From contig NZ_ARWB01000001.1 in NCBI RefSeq assembly GCF_000384475.1, positions 2,336,176 through 2,400,175 on the forward strand: a DNA stretch of 64,000 nucleotides, in the 5' to 3' direction. The position numbers were made by a program, and so were the translations under genes. The DNA is from Methylopila sp. M107. Its GTDB lineage: Bacteria > Pseudomonadota > Alphaproteobacteria > Rhizobiales > Methylopilaceae. Under the pieces are notes generated by a model, which was given only the letters and a program-made list of their open reading frames with translations, did not search any database and was not told the DNA's origin. Of this stretch, positions 23,698 through 34,640 are shown piece by piece (position 1 is the stretch's first letter; each line of letters opens with the position of its first letter).

Positions 23698-24114
23698 TCA
23701 GTCCGCCACCACCTTCAGCTTCGCGGTCTCGAGCACCGAGAGCACCCGGCCGAGCTCATGGCCGCGCTTGAGGATCAGGCCGGCGCTCGACACCACCGCG
23801 TAAGCGCCCTGCCGGCGGGCGAGCTTCGGGGTCTTTTCGATCCGGTAGAGCGGGGCCTCGCTCGATCGCCGGAAAACCGCGAAAACCGCCTGGTCCTTCA
23901 GGAAATCGATCGCGTAGTCGCGCCACTCGCCGGCCGCGACCATCTTGAAATAGAGGTTGAGCAGGGCGTTCAGCTCGCTGCGGTCGAACGAAACCTGCGA
24001 CGGCGCCGGTTGCGAGGGCGCCGGGGCCGCGCCGGCCGAAACGCCGTCGTCGCGCGGCACCAGACGTATGGGGTCGAGATCGCTCACCGCGCCTCCCTGT
24101 CGTCGAGGCGTCAT
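23698..24114 (-). CDS. DUF2794 domain protein
   Basis: A 138-residue protein restricted, as far as I know, to Alphaproteobacteria. After a Pro/Ala-rich N-terminus it shows the conserved block SFDRSELNALLNLYFKMVAA, EWRDYAIDFLKDQAVFAVFR, PLYRIEKTPKLARRQGAYAV and GLILKRGHELGRVL. No enzyme motif is seen; function unknown. Start at 24,114 (MTPRRQGG) or 24,141; both leave the conserved block intact. It ends near the convergent repeat. Confidence 0.87.
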   Translation of the reverse strand: MTPRRQGGAVSDLDPIRLVPRDDGVSAGAAPAPSQPAPSQVSFDRSELNALLNLYFKMVAAGEWRDYAIDFLKDQAVFAVFRRSSEAPLYRIEKTPKLARRQGAYAVVSSAGLILKRGHELGRVLSVLETAKLKVVAD

Positions 24115-24156
24115 GATCGCCCCGACGCGGTCTTCGCGCAAGCCTTCGGCCTGGCC

Positions 24157-25185
24157 TCACTTCGAAACGGCGAGCGCCTTCAGCAGCGCGGCGTCGAACT
24201 CTTCCGGCGCCTCGACATGGGGCGCGTGGCCGCGTCCGGGAAGCTCGACGAGCCGCGCGCCGGGGATCGCGGCGGCGGCCGTCTTGCCGAGCGCGGCGTA
24301 GTCGCCGAGGCGCTTCGCGACCTCCGGCGCCGCGCGGTTCGCGCCGGGCGCCGTGCGGTCGGTCTGGCCGATCATCAGCACGGTCGGGACCTTGATCTCG
24401 GGAAACTCGTAGACCACCGGCTGGGTGTAGATCATCTCGTGGGTCAGCGCGCCGATCCAGGCGACGCGCTCGCGGCCCGCGCCCTGATACATGCCGGCGT
24501 TCATCTCGACCCAACGGTCGTATTCGGGCTTCCACTGGCCGTCGTAGTAGAACTTGAGCTGGTAGGCCTTGACCGTGTCGAAGGTGGTCTTGAGCTCGGT
24601 CTCGTTCAGCCGGTCGACGGGGGCGTAAGGAACGCCCTTGGCCTTCCAGTCCTCAAGGCCGAGCGGGTTGACCATCACGAGCGTCTCGGTCCGCCCCGGA
24701 TACATCAGCGCGAACCGGGCCGCGAGCATGCCGCCCATCGAATGTCCGAGCACGACGGCCTTCTCGACGCCGAGTTTCTCGAGAAGCGCGTGGGTGTTGA
24801 ACGCGAGCTGCTGGAAGCTGAACTGGTAGGCGGCGGGCTTCGAGGACTTGCAGAAGCCGATCTGGTCGGGCGCGATCACGCGGTAGCCGGCGCCGCTCAG
24901 CGAGCGGATCAGATGTTCGAAGGTCGCGGCGCAGAAGTTCTTGCCATGGAGCAGCACGACCGTGCGGCCGTTCGGCTTCGCCGGCGCGACGTCGAGATAG
25001 GCCATCGACATCTCCGCGCCCTGGCTGACGAAGCCGTGGCGGCGAACCTCGAACGGGTAGTCGAAGCCTTCGAGCTCGGCCCCGTAGGCGGGATGCTCGG
25101 CGGCAGGTCCGGCGGCCGCTGCGAGCGGCCATGAGAGCGCGAGCGTCAAGAGCGCCGCGGCGGGACGACGGAACGGCAGGGTCAA
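24157..25185 (-). CDS. Secreted alpha/beta hydrolase
   Basis: A 342-residue hydrolase with signal peptide (MTLPFRRPAAALLTLALSWP...AAA). Alpha/beta hydrolase motifs: oxyanion-hole VVLLHGKNFCAATFE, nucleophile elbow VVLGHSMGGMLAARFAL (Ser), acid region MIGQTDRT (Asp) and catalytic His in GRGHAPHVEAPEEF. The export signal suggests action in the periplasm; substrate unknown. Its start overlaps the end of the upstream DUF1223 gene by 4 bases (ATGA), so the two are coupled. Confidence 0.9.
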   Translation of the reverse strand: MTLPFRRPAAALLTLALSWPLAAAAGPAAEHPAYGAELEGFDYPFEVRRHGFVSQGAEMSMAYLDVAPAKPNGRTVVLLHGKNFCAATFEHLIRSLSGAGYRVIAPDQIGFCKSSKPAAYQFSFQQLAFNTHALLEKLGVEKAVVLGHSMGGMLAARFALMYPGRTETLVMVNPLGLEDWKAKGVPYAPVDRLNETELKTTFDTVKAYQLKFYYDGQWKPEYDRWVEMNAGMYQGAGRERVAWIGALTHEMIYTQPVVYEFPEIKVPTVLMIGQTDRTAPGANRAAPEVAKRLGDYAALGKTAAAAIPGARLVELPGRGHAPHVEAPEEFDAALLKALAVSK

Positions 25186-25961
25186 TAGGGATCCGCGAGA
25201 CTGGACGTCACGGCGGGCGCCGAGGGGCGCTGGGGAAGCGCCGCAACCGCCGCGCCGACGATCCGGCCCGGCTGGCCGCCATTGCCGGCCTGCACCAGCA
25301 CCGCGACTCCGTCGGCGTCCCGGGTCAGCACCTCGTCGGCCGCGATCTCGAAATGGGCCGCCTGGCCGTCCCAGACGCCGAGCCGGGTCATGTGCCGGAC
25401 CACATTGGCGTAGACGACCTCGCGGCCGGTGTTCTCCCCGCCGCCGATCGAGACCGGCCGCGACCGCTCGATCGCGAACGCCCAGACCTCGGCCATGCGC
25501 GGCGGCGCGGGCCTCGCGGCCTTCGACACTTCGACCTCGACGCGGCCGTCCTCGAGCTGCAGCGCGACCGGGACGCTCAGGCCGCCGGAATCCTCGGCGC
25601 GGTCGATCGCGGCCTCGACGGCGAGCGAATCATTGCCGACGGTGGCCTCCGCGCCGTTCACGACGATCTGCGGCGTCAGAACCTTGCGGTCGCCGCGCAC
25701 GCGGGCGTAGGCGCGCTGGCGGGCGGAGTTGGCGGGATTGGCGAGCGTGTCCTTCCAGCCGACATAGTCCCAGTAGTCGACCGGCAGCGTCAGGACCAGC
25801 GAGCGCCCCTTGCCGGCGAGGTCGCCGGCGAGCCGGTCGGCCGGCGGACAGGACGAGCAGCCCTGGCTCGTGAACAGCTCCACCACGCTCGACGGCGCGT
25901 CCTGGGCGCTCGCAGGCAATGCGAGGAGACAACCGGCGAAGACGAGGCTTGAGACGCGCAT
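25182..25961 (-). CDS. DUF1223 periplasmic thioredoxin-like protein
   Basis: A 259-residue protein with a signal peptide (MRVSSLVFAGCLLALPASAQ) and the DUF1223 signature VVELFTSQGCSSCPPADRLA (C35 and C38), a thioredoxin-like CxxC motif. Further conserved segments are VDYWDYVGWKDTLANP and YARVRGDRKVLTPQIVVNG. It is predicted to act in periplasmic redox chemistry, but no substrate is established. It overlaps the downstream hydrolase by 4 bases and lies near acnA and the ccm genes, as in other Rhizobiales. Confidence 0.9.
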   Translation of the reverse strand: MRVSSLVFAGCLLALPASAQDAPSSVVELFTSQGCSSCPPADRLAGDLAGKGRSLVLTLPVDYWDYVGWKDTLANPANSARQRAYARVRGDRKVLTPQIVVNGAEATVGNDSLAVEAAIDRAEDSGGLSVPVALQLEDGRVEVEVSKAARPAPPRMAEVWAFAIERSRPVSIGGGENTGREVVYANVVRHMTRLGVWDGQAAHFEIAADEVLTRDADGVAVLVQAGNGGQPGRIVGAAVAALPQRPSAPAVTSSLADPY

Positions 25962-26163
25962 GGGCTGAAAACAGTCACCGAGCTGGGGGAGGACCGACGG
26001 GACGCCTGTTTTTTATGGGATGCATAGGCCCAGCCCGCCACTCACAACGGGGTGACGCGCCAAACCGTGATCGTTCTGTGACATTCGGGACGCCCCCGCG
26101 GGACGCGGGCGGCCAGCGCGTCGCTCCGGCTTCCGGAGCAGGTCCGCTCATACGGAACAATCG

Positions 26164-26260
26164 CCGTCATGCCCGAGCTTGCTCGGGTATCCACGACTTG
26201 GTCGTAGAACTCTACGATCCCAGAAATTCGTGGATACCCGGCTCCGCCGGGCATGACGGC
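26164..26260. repeat. 97-bp hairpin repeat (family E)
   Basis: CGTCATGCCCGAGCTTGCTC...CCACGACTT on the left, TTCGTGGATACCCGGC...GGGCATGACGG on the right, and CTCTACG at 26,209-26,215 in the middle. It occupies the 312-bp gap between DUF1223 and acnA; the rest of the gap (25,962-26,163) shows nothing I can name. Confidence 0.82.
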
Positions 26261-26273
26261 TCTGTCTTGTGCG

Positions 26274-28958
<2,685 letters not shown>

Positions 28959-29232
28959 GGGGGCTCGCTCCTTAGGAAGAACAACGGCGCAGGTGGGACC
29001 CGGCTGAAGGCTGCCGGTGTGCGCCGCACAAGATGGCCTTCAAGCCCGTTATAGGAGAAGTTCTCGCCGCATTGAAGCGGCTTGAGCCCAAGTTCGTCAT
29101 GCAGAAACCGCATCTTTTTCGACGCGTTCCAGCCGCGCTCGCAGCGGCCGGTCGAACGGACCGCGAAAATATTGTTAGCGCTCACATTTCGCAGCGCGGC
29201 CGCGCCCTGCGCCGAGGCGCCGGCGCCTGGGT

Positions 29233-29856
29233 ATGAGGCTCGTCGCCGAAAATTTGATCGTCGCGCGCGGCGGTCGCCCGGTGCTGGACGGCGTCTCGTT
29301 CTCGGTCGGAAGCGGCGAGGCGCTTGCGGTCGTCGGTCCGAACGGCGCCGGCAAGTCGACGCTGCTGCGCACGGTCGCGGGCCTGCTGAAGCCCGTCTCG
29401 GGCGAGGTGCGAATCGAGGGCGATGACGCGTTCGAGCCGCGCGAGCGCATGCACCTGCTCGGCCATCTCGACGCGGTGAAGAACGGGCTCACGGTCGCCC
29501 GCAACCTGCGCTTCGCCCGCGACCTGCTGGGCGGGACGGGCGACCTCGACGCCGCGCTCGCCCGCGTCGGGCTCGGCGGGCTCGCCGATCTGCCCGGCGG
29601 CGTGCTGTCGGCCGGCCAGCGCCGCCGCCTCGCGCTCGCCCGCCTGATCGCTGCGCCGCGCCCGGTCTGGCTGCTCGACGAGCCGACCGCGGCGCTCGAC
29701 GACGCCGGGCAGCGCCTGTTGGCGGAACTGGTCCGCGACCATCGCGCCAAGGGCGGGCTCGTGGTCGCCGCGACCCACATGCCGCTGGGCTGGAACGACG
29801 CGGAAACGCTGAGATTGGGCGCCGCTATTCCTCTCCCCCTTGCGGGGAGGGGCTAG
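29233..29856 (+). CDS. ccmA: Haem exporter ATP-binding protein CcmA
   Basis: ATPase of the CcmABCD complex, which releases haem-loaded CcmE for cytochrome c maturation. It has 207 residues: Walker A GPNGAGKSTLLRTVAGLL, signature LSAGQRRRLALARL, Walker B PVWLLDEPTAALDDAG and H-loop VAATHMPLG. LSAGQ instead of LSGGQ is normal for CcmA. Its last codons run into a palindromic repeat (from 29,830). In most genomes ccmB follows directly; here a repeat and an opposite-strand PepSY gene intervene. Confidence 0.94.
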   Translation: MRLVAENLIVARGGRPVLDGVSFSVGSGEALAVVGPNGAGKSTLLRTVAGLLKPVSGEVRIEGDDAFEPRERMHLLGHLDAVKNGLTVARNLRFARDLLGGTGDLDAALARVGLGGLADLPGGVLSAGQRRRLALARLIAAPRPVWLLDEPTAALDDAGQRLLAELVRDHRAKGGLVVAATHMPLGWNDAETLRLGAAIPLPLAGRG

Positions 29857-29970
29857 GGGTGGGGTGGTTCAGAACTGTGCGCGCAGGCTCGCGCCGCTCC
29901 ACGCCGGACTGAGGCGCGTTCTCCTGAGGGACCCCCACCCCTAGCCCCTCCCCACAAGGGGGAGGGGGAC
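29830..29970. repeat. 141-bp hairpin repeat (family D, copy 1)
   Basis: Left arm CTCTCCCCCTTGCGGGGAGG-GGCTAGGGGTGGGG, right arm CCCCCACCCCTAGCCCCTCC-CCACAAGGGGGAGG. CTCCACG (29,897-29,903) is near the centre. It overlaps the last codons of ccmA. Copy 2 is at 47,999-48,140. Confidence 0.87.
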
Positions 29971-30039
29971 GCGCGCAGCGCGCTTGGGCCACGCAAGCGG
30001 GGAAGGGATCCGGCGAGCGCCAGCTATAGAATCGGCGCC

Positions 30040-30546
30040 TTAGTCCGCGACCGCCTTGCCGGCCGCGTCGACATTGACGTCCTTCTTCCCGTCCGCGGTC
30101 GCGACGTCGATCTCGTAGGCGACGCTGTCGCCCTCACGCTCGACTTCCGCTCCGATCGCCTTGCCCTTGGCGAGGCTCTCGGCCGCCGCGATCGCGTCCT
30201 TGAGCTGGGTCTGCGCCTTCGAGAAATCTTCGGGCTTCAGCGTCGTGAAGTATTTTTCGAAGGTCTGCTCCTCCTGGCCCGTCACCTCGCCGGAGTTCGG
30301 GTCGACGAAATAGGTGGTCAGCTTGTTCCCGCCGTCGGCCAGGACCTTGACCTCCCAGCGGCCGCCATTGTCGTCGTCGAACTCGGCTTCGGTCGCCTTG
30401 CCGGCGCCCTTGGTCTCGGCGGCCTCGATCGCCTTTGAGATCGCGACCTTGGCGTTCGCGCCCGCGGCGTCGGCCGCGAAGGCGGGGGCGGCGAGGCCCG
30501 CGGCGAGCGCAAACGCCGAAGCGGCGATCAATCGGGTGGTCTTCAT
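30040..30546 (-). CDS. Secreted PepSY-domain protein
   Basis: A 168-residue periplasmic protein: signal peptide MKTTRLIAASAFALAAGLAA...AFA, then two PepSY-like repeats (about 30-95 and 115-168), each with helix KAIEAAET or KDAIAAAESLAKGKAIGAEV followed by a beta-meander (VKVLADGGNKLTTYFVDPNS). PepSY domains are thought to inhibit or modulate secreted peptidases; here the function is unknown. It is transcribed against the ccm genes and sits between ccmA and ccmB. Start at 30,546 is set by the signal peptide. Confidence 0.85.
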   Translation of the reverse strand: MKTTRLIAASAFALAAGLAAPAFAADAAGANAKVAISKAIEAAETKGAGKATEAEFDDDNGGRWEVKVLADGGNKLTTYFVDPNSGEVTGQEEQTFEKYFTTLKPEDFSKAQTQLKDAIAAAESLAKGKAIGAEVEREGDSVAYEIDVATADGKKDVNVDAAGKAVAD

Positions 30547-30671
30547 GGTGCGTCTCCCACTAAATGGCGGCGGCGCGCAAAACCCGCGCCCTTGGATGGG
30601 CTCAACGCGCTTGCGCAAGTCCCGTTGCCTTACCCAAGCACCTTTTTTCGACCGATGGTCCCCTGATCACG

Positions 30672-31325
30672 ATGCCTTCCTCCCACGCCGCTCTGTTCAC
30701 CCGCGACCTCGCCCTCGCCCGCGGCGGCGGGGCGGGGCTCGGCGTGGTGTTCTTCCTGCTGGTCGTCACCATCACGCCGTTCGCGGTCGGTCCGGACCTC
30801 GCGCTGCTCCGGCGCATCGGACCGGCGATCCTGTGGCTCGGCGCGCTGCTCGCGACGCTGCTCGGGCTCGACCGGCTGATGCAGGCCGACCATGAGGACG
30901 GCTCGCTCGACCTGATCGCGCTGTCCTCCGCCCCGCTCGAGACCCTGGTGGCGACCAAGATCTTCGCGCATTGGGCGACGACCGGGCTGCCGCTCGTGAT
31001 CGCTGCGCCCGCCTTCGGCGTGATGCTCGACCTTTCGCCTGCGGCGCTCGGGCGGACGGCGCTCGCACTGTTGGTCGGCACCCCCGCGCTCGCCTGCCTC
31101 GGCGCGGTCGGGGCGGCGCTGACGGTCGGCCTTCGGCGCGGCGGGCTGCTCGTGCCGGTGCTGATCCTGCCGCTTGCGATCCCCGTATTGATCTTCGGGG
31201 TGGCGGCGAGTGGAGACGGCCAGGAGAGCGGCGGCGCGCTGATGATGCTGGGCGGGCTGGCGCTCGGCTACGCGGTGCTCGGCCCGATCGCATCCGCCGC
31301 GGCGCTGAAGGCGCTGCGCGACTGA
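30672..31325 (+). CDS. ccmB: Haem exporter permease CcmB
   Basis: Membrane subunit of CcmABCD, 217 residues, about six transmembrane helices. Family signatures: LFTRDLALARGGG at the N-terminus, LALLRRIGPAILWLGALLAT, DRLMQADHEDGSLDLIALS and PLVIAAPAFGVMLDL. The start at 30,672 is chosen on homology; the frame extends upstream to 30,564 without family support. It is separated from ccmA by 815 bp holding a repeat and the PepSY gene. Confidence 0.92.
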   Translation: MPSSHAALFTRDLALARGGGAGLGVVFFLLVVTITPFAVGPDLALLRRIGPAILWLGALLATLLGLDRLMQADHEDGSLDLIALSSAPLETLVATKIFAHWATTGLPLVIAAPAFGVMLDLSPAALGRTALALLVGTPALACLGAVGAALTVGLRRGGLLVPVLILPLAIPVLIFGVAASGDGQESGGALMMLGGLALGYAVLGPIASAAALKALRD

Positions 31326-31400
31326 GCATCCGAGCGATTGCGACGGATGGCCGGTTTCGTTCGCGCGCGATCCGTTCTAGGGAGTTCGGCGATCAAACCC

Positions 31401-31490
31401 GACGTCATCGCCGGGCTTGACCCGGCGATGACGTCGGGCGCGGACGCGCCCTTAAGCGATGGATGCCCGGATCAAGTCCGGGCATGACGG
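31401..31490. repeat. Palindromic repeat pair between ccmB and ccmC
   Basis: GACGTCATCGCCGGGCTTGA-CCCGGCGATGACGTC and ATGGATGCCCGGATCAAGTC-CGGGCATGACGG, the same two units as at 8853-8932. The second unit creates a spurious in-frame N-terminal extension of ccmC. Confidence 0.82.
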
Positions 31491-31530
31491 CTCCGGGACG
31501 CCGCCCGAGATACGGACAAAAACGGACAAG

Positions 31531-32295
31531 ATGGGCCTGATCTCCGCCGTCTCCTCGCTCGCCAACCCCGCGCGGTTCTCCGCCTTCGCGGGGCGCGCGC
31601 TGCCGTGGCTCGCCGGGGTTTCGGCGATCCTCATCGCCGTCGGCTTCTACATGGCCCTGTTCGTCGCGCCGGCCGACTACCAGCAGGGCGAGACGGTCCG
31701 CATCATGTTCCTGCACGTGCCGTCCGCGTGGCTCGGCATGATGGCCTACGTGATCATGGCGGTGGCCAGCCTTGGCGTGCTGGTCTGGAAGCACCCGGTC
31801 GCCGACGTCTCGGCCAAGGCCGCGGCCCCGCTCGGCGCGGCCTTCACGTTCCTCGCGCTCGCCACCGGCTCCCTCTGGGGCAAGCCGATGTGGGGAACGT
31901 TCTGGGTGTGGGACGCACGTCTGACCTCGTTCCTGATCCTCTTCCTGATGTATCTCGGGCTGATGGCGCTGCGCTCCGCCATGGAGGAGCCGTCGCGGGC
32001 CGCAAAAGCCTGCGCGATCCTGACCCTCGTCGGCTCGGTCAACATCCCGATCATCAAGTTCTCGGTCGACTGGTGGAACACGCTGCACCAGCCGGCCTCG
32101 GTGATCCGCGCTGGCAAGCCGGCGATGGACTCCTCGATTCTCATCCCGCTCCTGATCTGCGCGCTCGCCTTCACGGCGCTGTTCCTGACGCTGCACCTCG
32201 CCGCCATGCGCACGGAACTCGTCCGCAGGCGGCTGCGCACGCTGCGCGTCACCACTGCGGCGAGCGCGGCCCTCAGCCCGGAGCCCGCCGAATGA
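31531..32295 (+). CDS. ccmC: Haem transporter CcmC
   Basis: Delivers haem to CcmE in the inner membrane. It has 254 residues and six transmembrane helices. The tryptophan-rich haem-handling (WWD) motif reads PMWGTFWVWDARLTSFLILF; periplasmic histidines occur in IMFLHVPSAWLGM and in WWNTLHQPASV. The start at 31,531 (MGLISAVSSLANP) matches family N-termini; an upstream ATG at 31,459 lies inside a palindromic repeat. The stop overlaps ccmD by ATGA. Confidence 0.95.
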   Translation: MGLISAVSSLANPARFSAFAGRALPWLAGVSAILIAVGFYMALFVAPADYQQGETVRIMFLHVPSAWLGMMAYVIMAVASLGVLVWKHPVADVSAKAAAPLGAAFTFLALATGSLWGKPMWGTFWVWDARLTSFLILFLMYLGLMALRSAMEEPSRAAKACAILTLVGSVNIPIIKFSVDWWNTLHQPASVIRAGKPAMDSSILIPLLICALAFTALFLTLHLAAMRTELVRRRLRTLRVTTAASAALSPEPAE

Positions 32296-32450
32296 CCGGA
32301 CCCCATGCAGGCTTCATCATCGCGTCCTACGCGATCGGTTTCGCCGTGATCGCCGGCCTCGTCCTGTGGACATGGGCCGACTGGCGCGCGACCTCGCGCG
32401 CGCTGAAGGCGCTCGAAGCGCGCAGCCCCCGCCGCAGGCCGGCCCCGTGA
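32292..32450 (+). CDS. ccmD: Haem exporter protein CcmD
   Basis: A 52-residue single-pass membrane protein (MTGPHAGFIIASYAIGFAVI, then AGLVLWTWADWRATSRALKA) with the positively charged C-terminal tail typical of CcmD, which holds CcmE with CcmABC. Start and stop overlap its neighbours: ATGA with ccmC and GTGA with ccmG, so all three are translationally coupled. Confidence 0.9.
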   Translation: MTGPHAGFIIASYAIGFAVIAGLVLWTWADWRATSRALKALEARSPRRRPAP

Positions 32451-33055
32451 GCGCGGACGCTGCGAACGGCGACGTCGCCCCGTCCACGCCCGGCTGGCGC
32501 CGCCGCCTGCTGGTCGCGGTCCCGATCGTGGTGTTCGCGGCGCTTGCGATCCTGCTCTACGGGCGCCTGTTCAGCGGCAACCCGGCGACGTTGCCCTCGG
32601 CGCTGATCGGCCGGCCCGCGCCCGACCTCGCGCTGCCGGGGCTCGACGGCCTGAAGAAGGCCGGCGCCGACCTGCCCGGCTTTTCGCGCGCGGACCTCAC
32701 GACCGGCGAGGTCACAATCGTGAACGTGTTCGGCTCCTGGTGCGCGCCCTGCCGCGAGGAGCACCCCGCGCTGATGTCGATCGCCGGGACGGGCGTAAAA
32801 ATGTTCGGGCTGAACTACAAGGACAGCTCCGAAAACGCCCGCCGCTTCCTCGGCGGCCTCGGCAACCCGTTTTCGCGCGTCGGCGTCGACCCGAACGGCC
32901 GCGCCGCGATCGAATGGGGCGTCTACGGCGTGCCGGAAACCTTCGTGGTCGACGGCAAGGGGCGCATCGCATTCAAGCAGGTCGGCCCGATCCTCGACGA
33001 CGCGGCGAAGGCGAAGGTGCTGGCCGAGATCGAGAAGGCGAAGGCGGCGAAGTAG
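32447..33055 (+). CDS. ccmG: Periplasmic thiol:disulfide oxidoreductase CcmG/DsbE
   Basis: Membrane-tethered thioredoxin that reduces the apocytochrome CxxCH cysteines. It has 202 residues: N-terminal transmembrane segment (LLVAVPIVVFAALAILLYGR), then a thioredoxin fold with active site VNVFGSWCAPCREEHPAL and the CcmG-specific region YGVPETFVVDGKGRI. The likely start is GTG at 32,447, overlapping the ccmD stop; an in-frame ATG at 32,366 lies inside ccmD. Last of the ccmBCDG run. Confidence 0.92.
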   Translation: MSADAANGDVAPSTPGWRRRLLVAVPIVVFAALAILLYGRLFSGNPATLPSALIGRPAPDLALPGLDGLKKAGADLPGFSRADLTTGEVTIVNVFGSWCAPCREEHPALMSIAGTGVKMFGLNYKDSSENARRFLGGLGNPFSRVGVDPNGRAAIEWGVYGVPETFVVDGKGRIAFKQVGPILDDAAKAKVLAEIEKAKAAK

Positions 33056-33058
33056 GCC

Positions 33059-33086
33059 TTTTACACAACCAAAGAGGGTATATATT
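33059..33086 (+). promoter_or_regulatory. Possible promoter of the AT-rich orphan gene
   Basis: TTTTAC and TATATT, 16 bases apart, in a short AT-rich stretch just after ccmG. Called from composition and position only. Confidence 0.35.
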
Positions 33087-33116
33087 GGCATCTCACGAGC
33101 TTCAGGATGCAGAAAG

Positions 33117-33425
33117 ATGTCCGTCTACGCAATAAGCTTCACGATAGGATTCGACTCGAGTGCTTCATACGACGAGAGGCGTAACTCGTTGATGGAAGCA
33201 ATCAGGAAATGCAAAAAGGTATGGGAAGAAACAACTTCGTTTGCGCTCGTCGAGACAGACGAGAGTCTAGATAGCTTAGAGATGCGTCTATATCTCAGCT
33301 TGTTTAGTCCGTCGAGAGATAAACTAATAGTTATTAACGTGAGTAATGACAATGCTATAAGTCGCGGCGCAATCTCTGACAAAAACAAGCTGTCGGAGTT
33401 ATTGCCGGGGATAGTTCACAAGTGA
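33117..33425 (+). CDS. AT-rich orphan; small protein with a Cas2/VapD-like pattern
   Basis: A 102-residue protein of markedly lower GC than its neighbours, with codons such as ATA and TTA that are rare around it, so probably acquired. The order of predicted elements is beta (VYAISFTIGFD), helix (ERRNSLMEAIRKC), beta (WEETTSFALVET), helix (LEMRLYLSL) and beta (RDKLIVINVSND), which resembles the ferredoxin-like fold of Cas2 and VapD. Small orphan proteins of this shape occur in other bacteria. No catalytic residue can be assigned, and there is no CRISPR or cas gene nearby, so a toxin-type or unknown role is equally possible. It lies between ccmG and convergent ribB. Confidence 0.65.
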   Translation: MSVYAISFTIGFDSSASYDERRNSLMEAIRKCKKVWEETTSFALVETDESLDSLEMRLYLSLFSPSRDKLIVINVSNDNAISRGAISDKNKLSELLPGIVHK

Positions 33426-33448
33426 GGGTGCTTCATCCAAGTTAGCCT

Positions 33449-34558
33449 CTACTCGTCCAGAATCTCCGTCTTCTCGATCGCGATCCCGAATCCCGCGAGC
33501 CCGACGAACTGACGCTCATGCCCCGCGAGCAGCGAGATCTTGCGCGCGCCGAGATCGCGCAGGATCTGCGCCCCGACGCCGATCTCGCGCCACCGCGCCC
33601 GGCGCGCCCGCGCGGAGAGGTGCTTTTCTTCCGAATGATCCGTCGCGTCCGGCTCGGCCGCGTCGCGCAGAACCGCCGGGTCGCGGATCAGCACGAAGAC
33701 GCCGCGCTTGGTCTCGCCGAAGCGCGCGAGCGCGTTGTCGAGCCAGCCCTTGGAGGTCGCCGCGCCGCGCAGCAGGTCCGACAGCAGGTGCTCGCGGTGG
33801 ATGCGGCACGGAACCGCCGCGTCGCCGCCGATGTCGCCGACCGTGATGGCGAGGTGCTGGGTCTGCTCGAACGGCGTCTCGTAGATCGTGATCGTGGCGT
33901 CGAGCCCGCCGATGCGGCGCTCGAACCGGTCGATGCGCTTCACGAAGGTCTCGCGGCGCGAGCGATGGTCGATCAGGTCCTCGATCGAGACGATCTTCAG
34001 CCCATGCTCCTGCGCGAAGGCGAGAAGCTCCGGCAGGCGCTTCACCGTGCCGTCGTCGTTGACGACTTCGGCCAGAACGCCGACGGCCGGCAGCCCCGCG
34101 AGCGAAGCGAGGTCGGTCGCTGCCTCCGTGTGGCCCGAGCGGGTCAGCACGCCGCCCTCACGGGCGATCAGCGGGAAGACGTGCCCCGGTCGCAGGAAGT
34201 CGCTCGCGATCGCGTTGTCGGAGGCGAGCGCCCGCACCGTGTTGGCGCGCTCCTCGCCCGAAATGCCGGTGGTCAGCCCGACCTTGTAGTCGACCGAGAC
34301 CGTGAAGGCGGTGCGCATGGGATCGCGGTTGTTCGCGACCATGGGGGCGAGGTTGAGCTCGTCGGCGCGGTCGGCCGTCATCGGCGCGCAGATGATGCCG
34401 GAGGTGTGCCGCACCATGAAGGCGAGCGTCTCGGGCGTCGCCTTGGAGGCCGCCATGATGAGGTCGCCCTCGTTCTCGCGGTCGGTGTCGTCGACCACGA
34501 CCACGAGTTCGCCTGCCGCGATCGCGGCGATCGCCTGTTCGATCGTATCGAGGTTCAT
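33449..34558 (-). CDS. ribB: 3,4-dihydroxy-2-butanone 4-phosphate synthase with degenerate GTP cyclohydrolase II domain
   Basis: Riboflavin biosynthesis, 369 residues. The N-terminal RibB domain is complete: VVVVDDTDRENEGDLIMAAS, the substrate loop HTSGIICAPM, DFLRPGHVFPLIAREGGVL and RSGHTEAATDLASLAG. The C-terminal half (from about 205) is RibA-like but lacks the zinc cysteines: the family HSECLTGD...CDCG region here reads CRIHREHLLSDLLRGA. GTP cyclohydrolase II activity is therefore unlikely, and a separate RibA should exist elsewhere. Such RibB-with-inactive-RibA proteins are common in Alphaproteobacteria. No FMN riboswitch is seen upstream. Confidence 0.92.
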   Translation of the reverse strand: MNLDTIEQAIAAIAAGELVVVVDDTDRENEGDLIMAASKATPETLAFMVRHTSGIICAPMTADRADELNLAPMVANNRDPMRTAFTVSVDYKVGLTTGISGEERANTVRALASDNAIASDFLRPGHVFPLIAREGGVLTRSGHTEAATDLASLAGLPAVGVLAEVVNDDGTVKRLPELLAFAQEHGLKIVSIEDLIDHRSRRETFVKRIDRFERRIGGLDATITIYETPFEQTQHLAITVGDIGGDAAVPCRIHREHLLSDLLRGAATSKGWLDNALARFGETKRGVFVLIRDPAVLRDAAEPDATDHSEEKHLSARARRARWREIGVGAQILRDLGARKISLLAGHERQFVGLAGFGIAIEKTEILDE

Positions 34559-34640
34559 GCGGGAACGGCTCTCGGGAGAACAAGGCGCGGCGACGGCGTC
34601 CCGCGCGGGGCCGTCGAATGCACCCGCGGCGGGCGGGCGG

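Noticed and set aside
31459-31530. N-terminal extension of CcmC (MDARIKSGHDG-)
   Set aside because: The codons come from a palindromic repeat that occurs elsewhere outside genes; CcmC homologues begin near MGLIS.
34559-34640. FMN riboswitch before ribB
   Set aside because: None of the conserved RFN-element stretches is present in the short leader.
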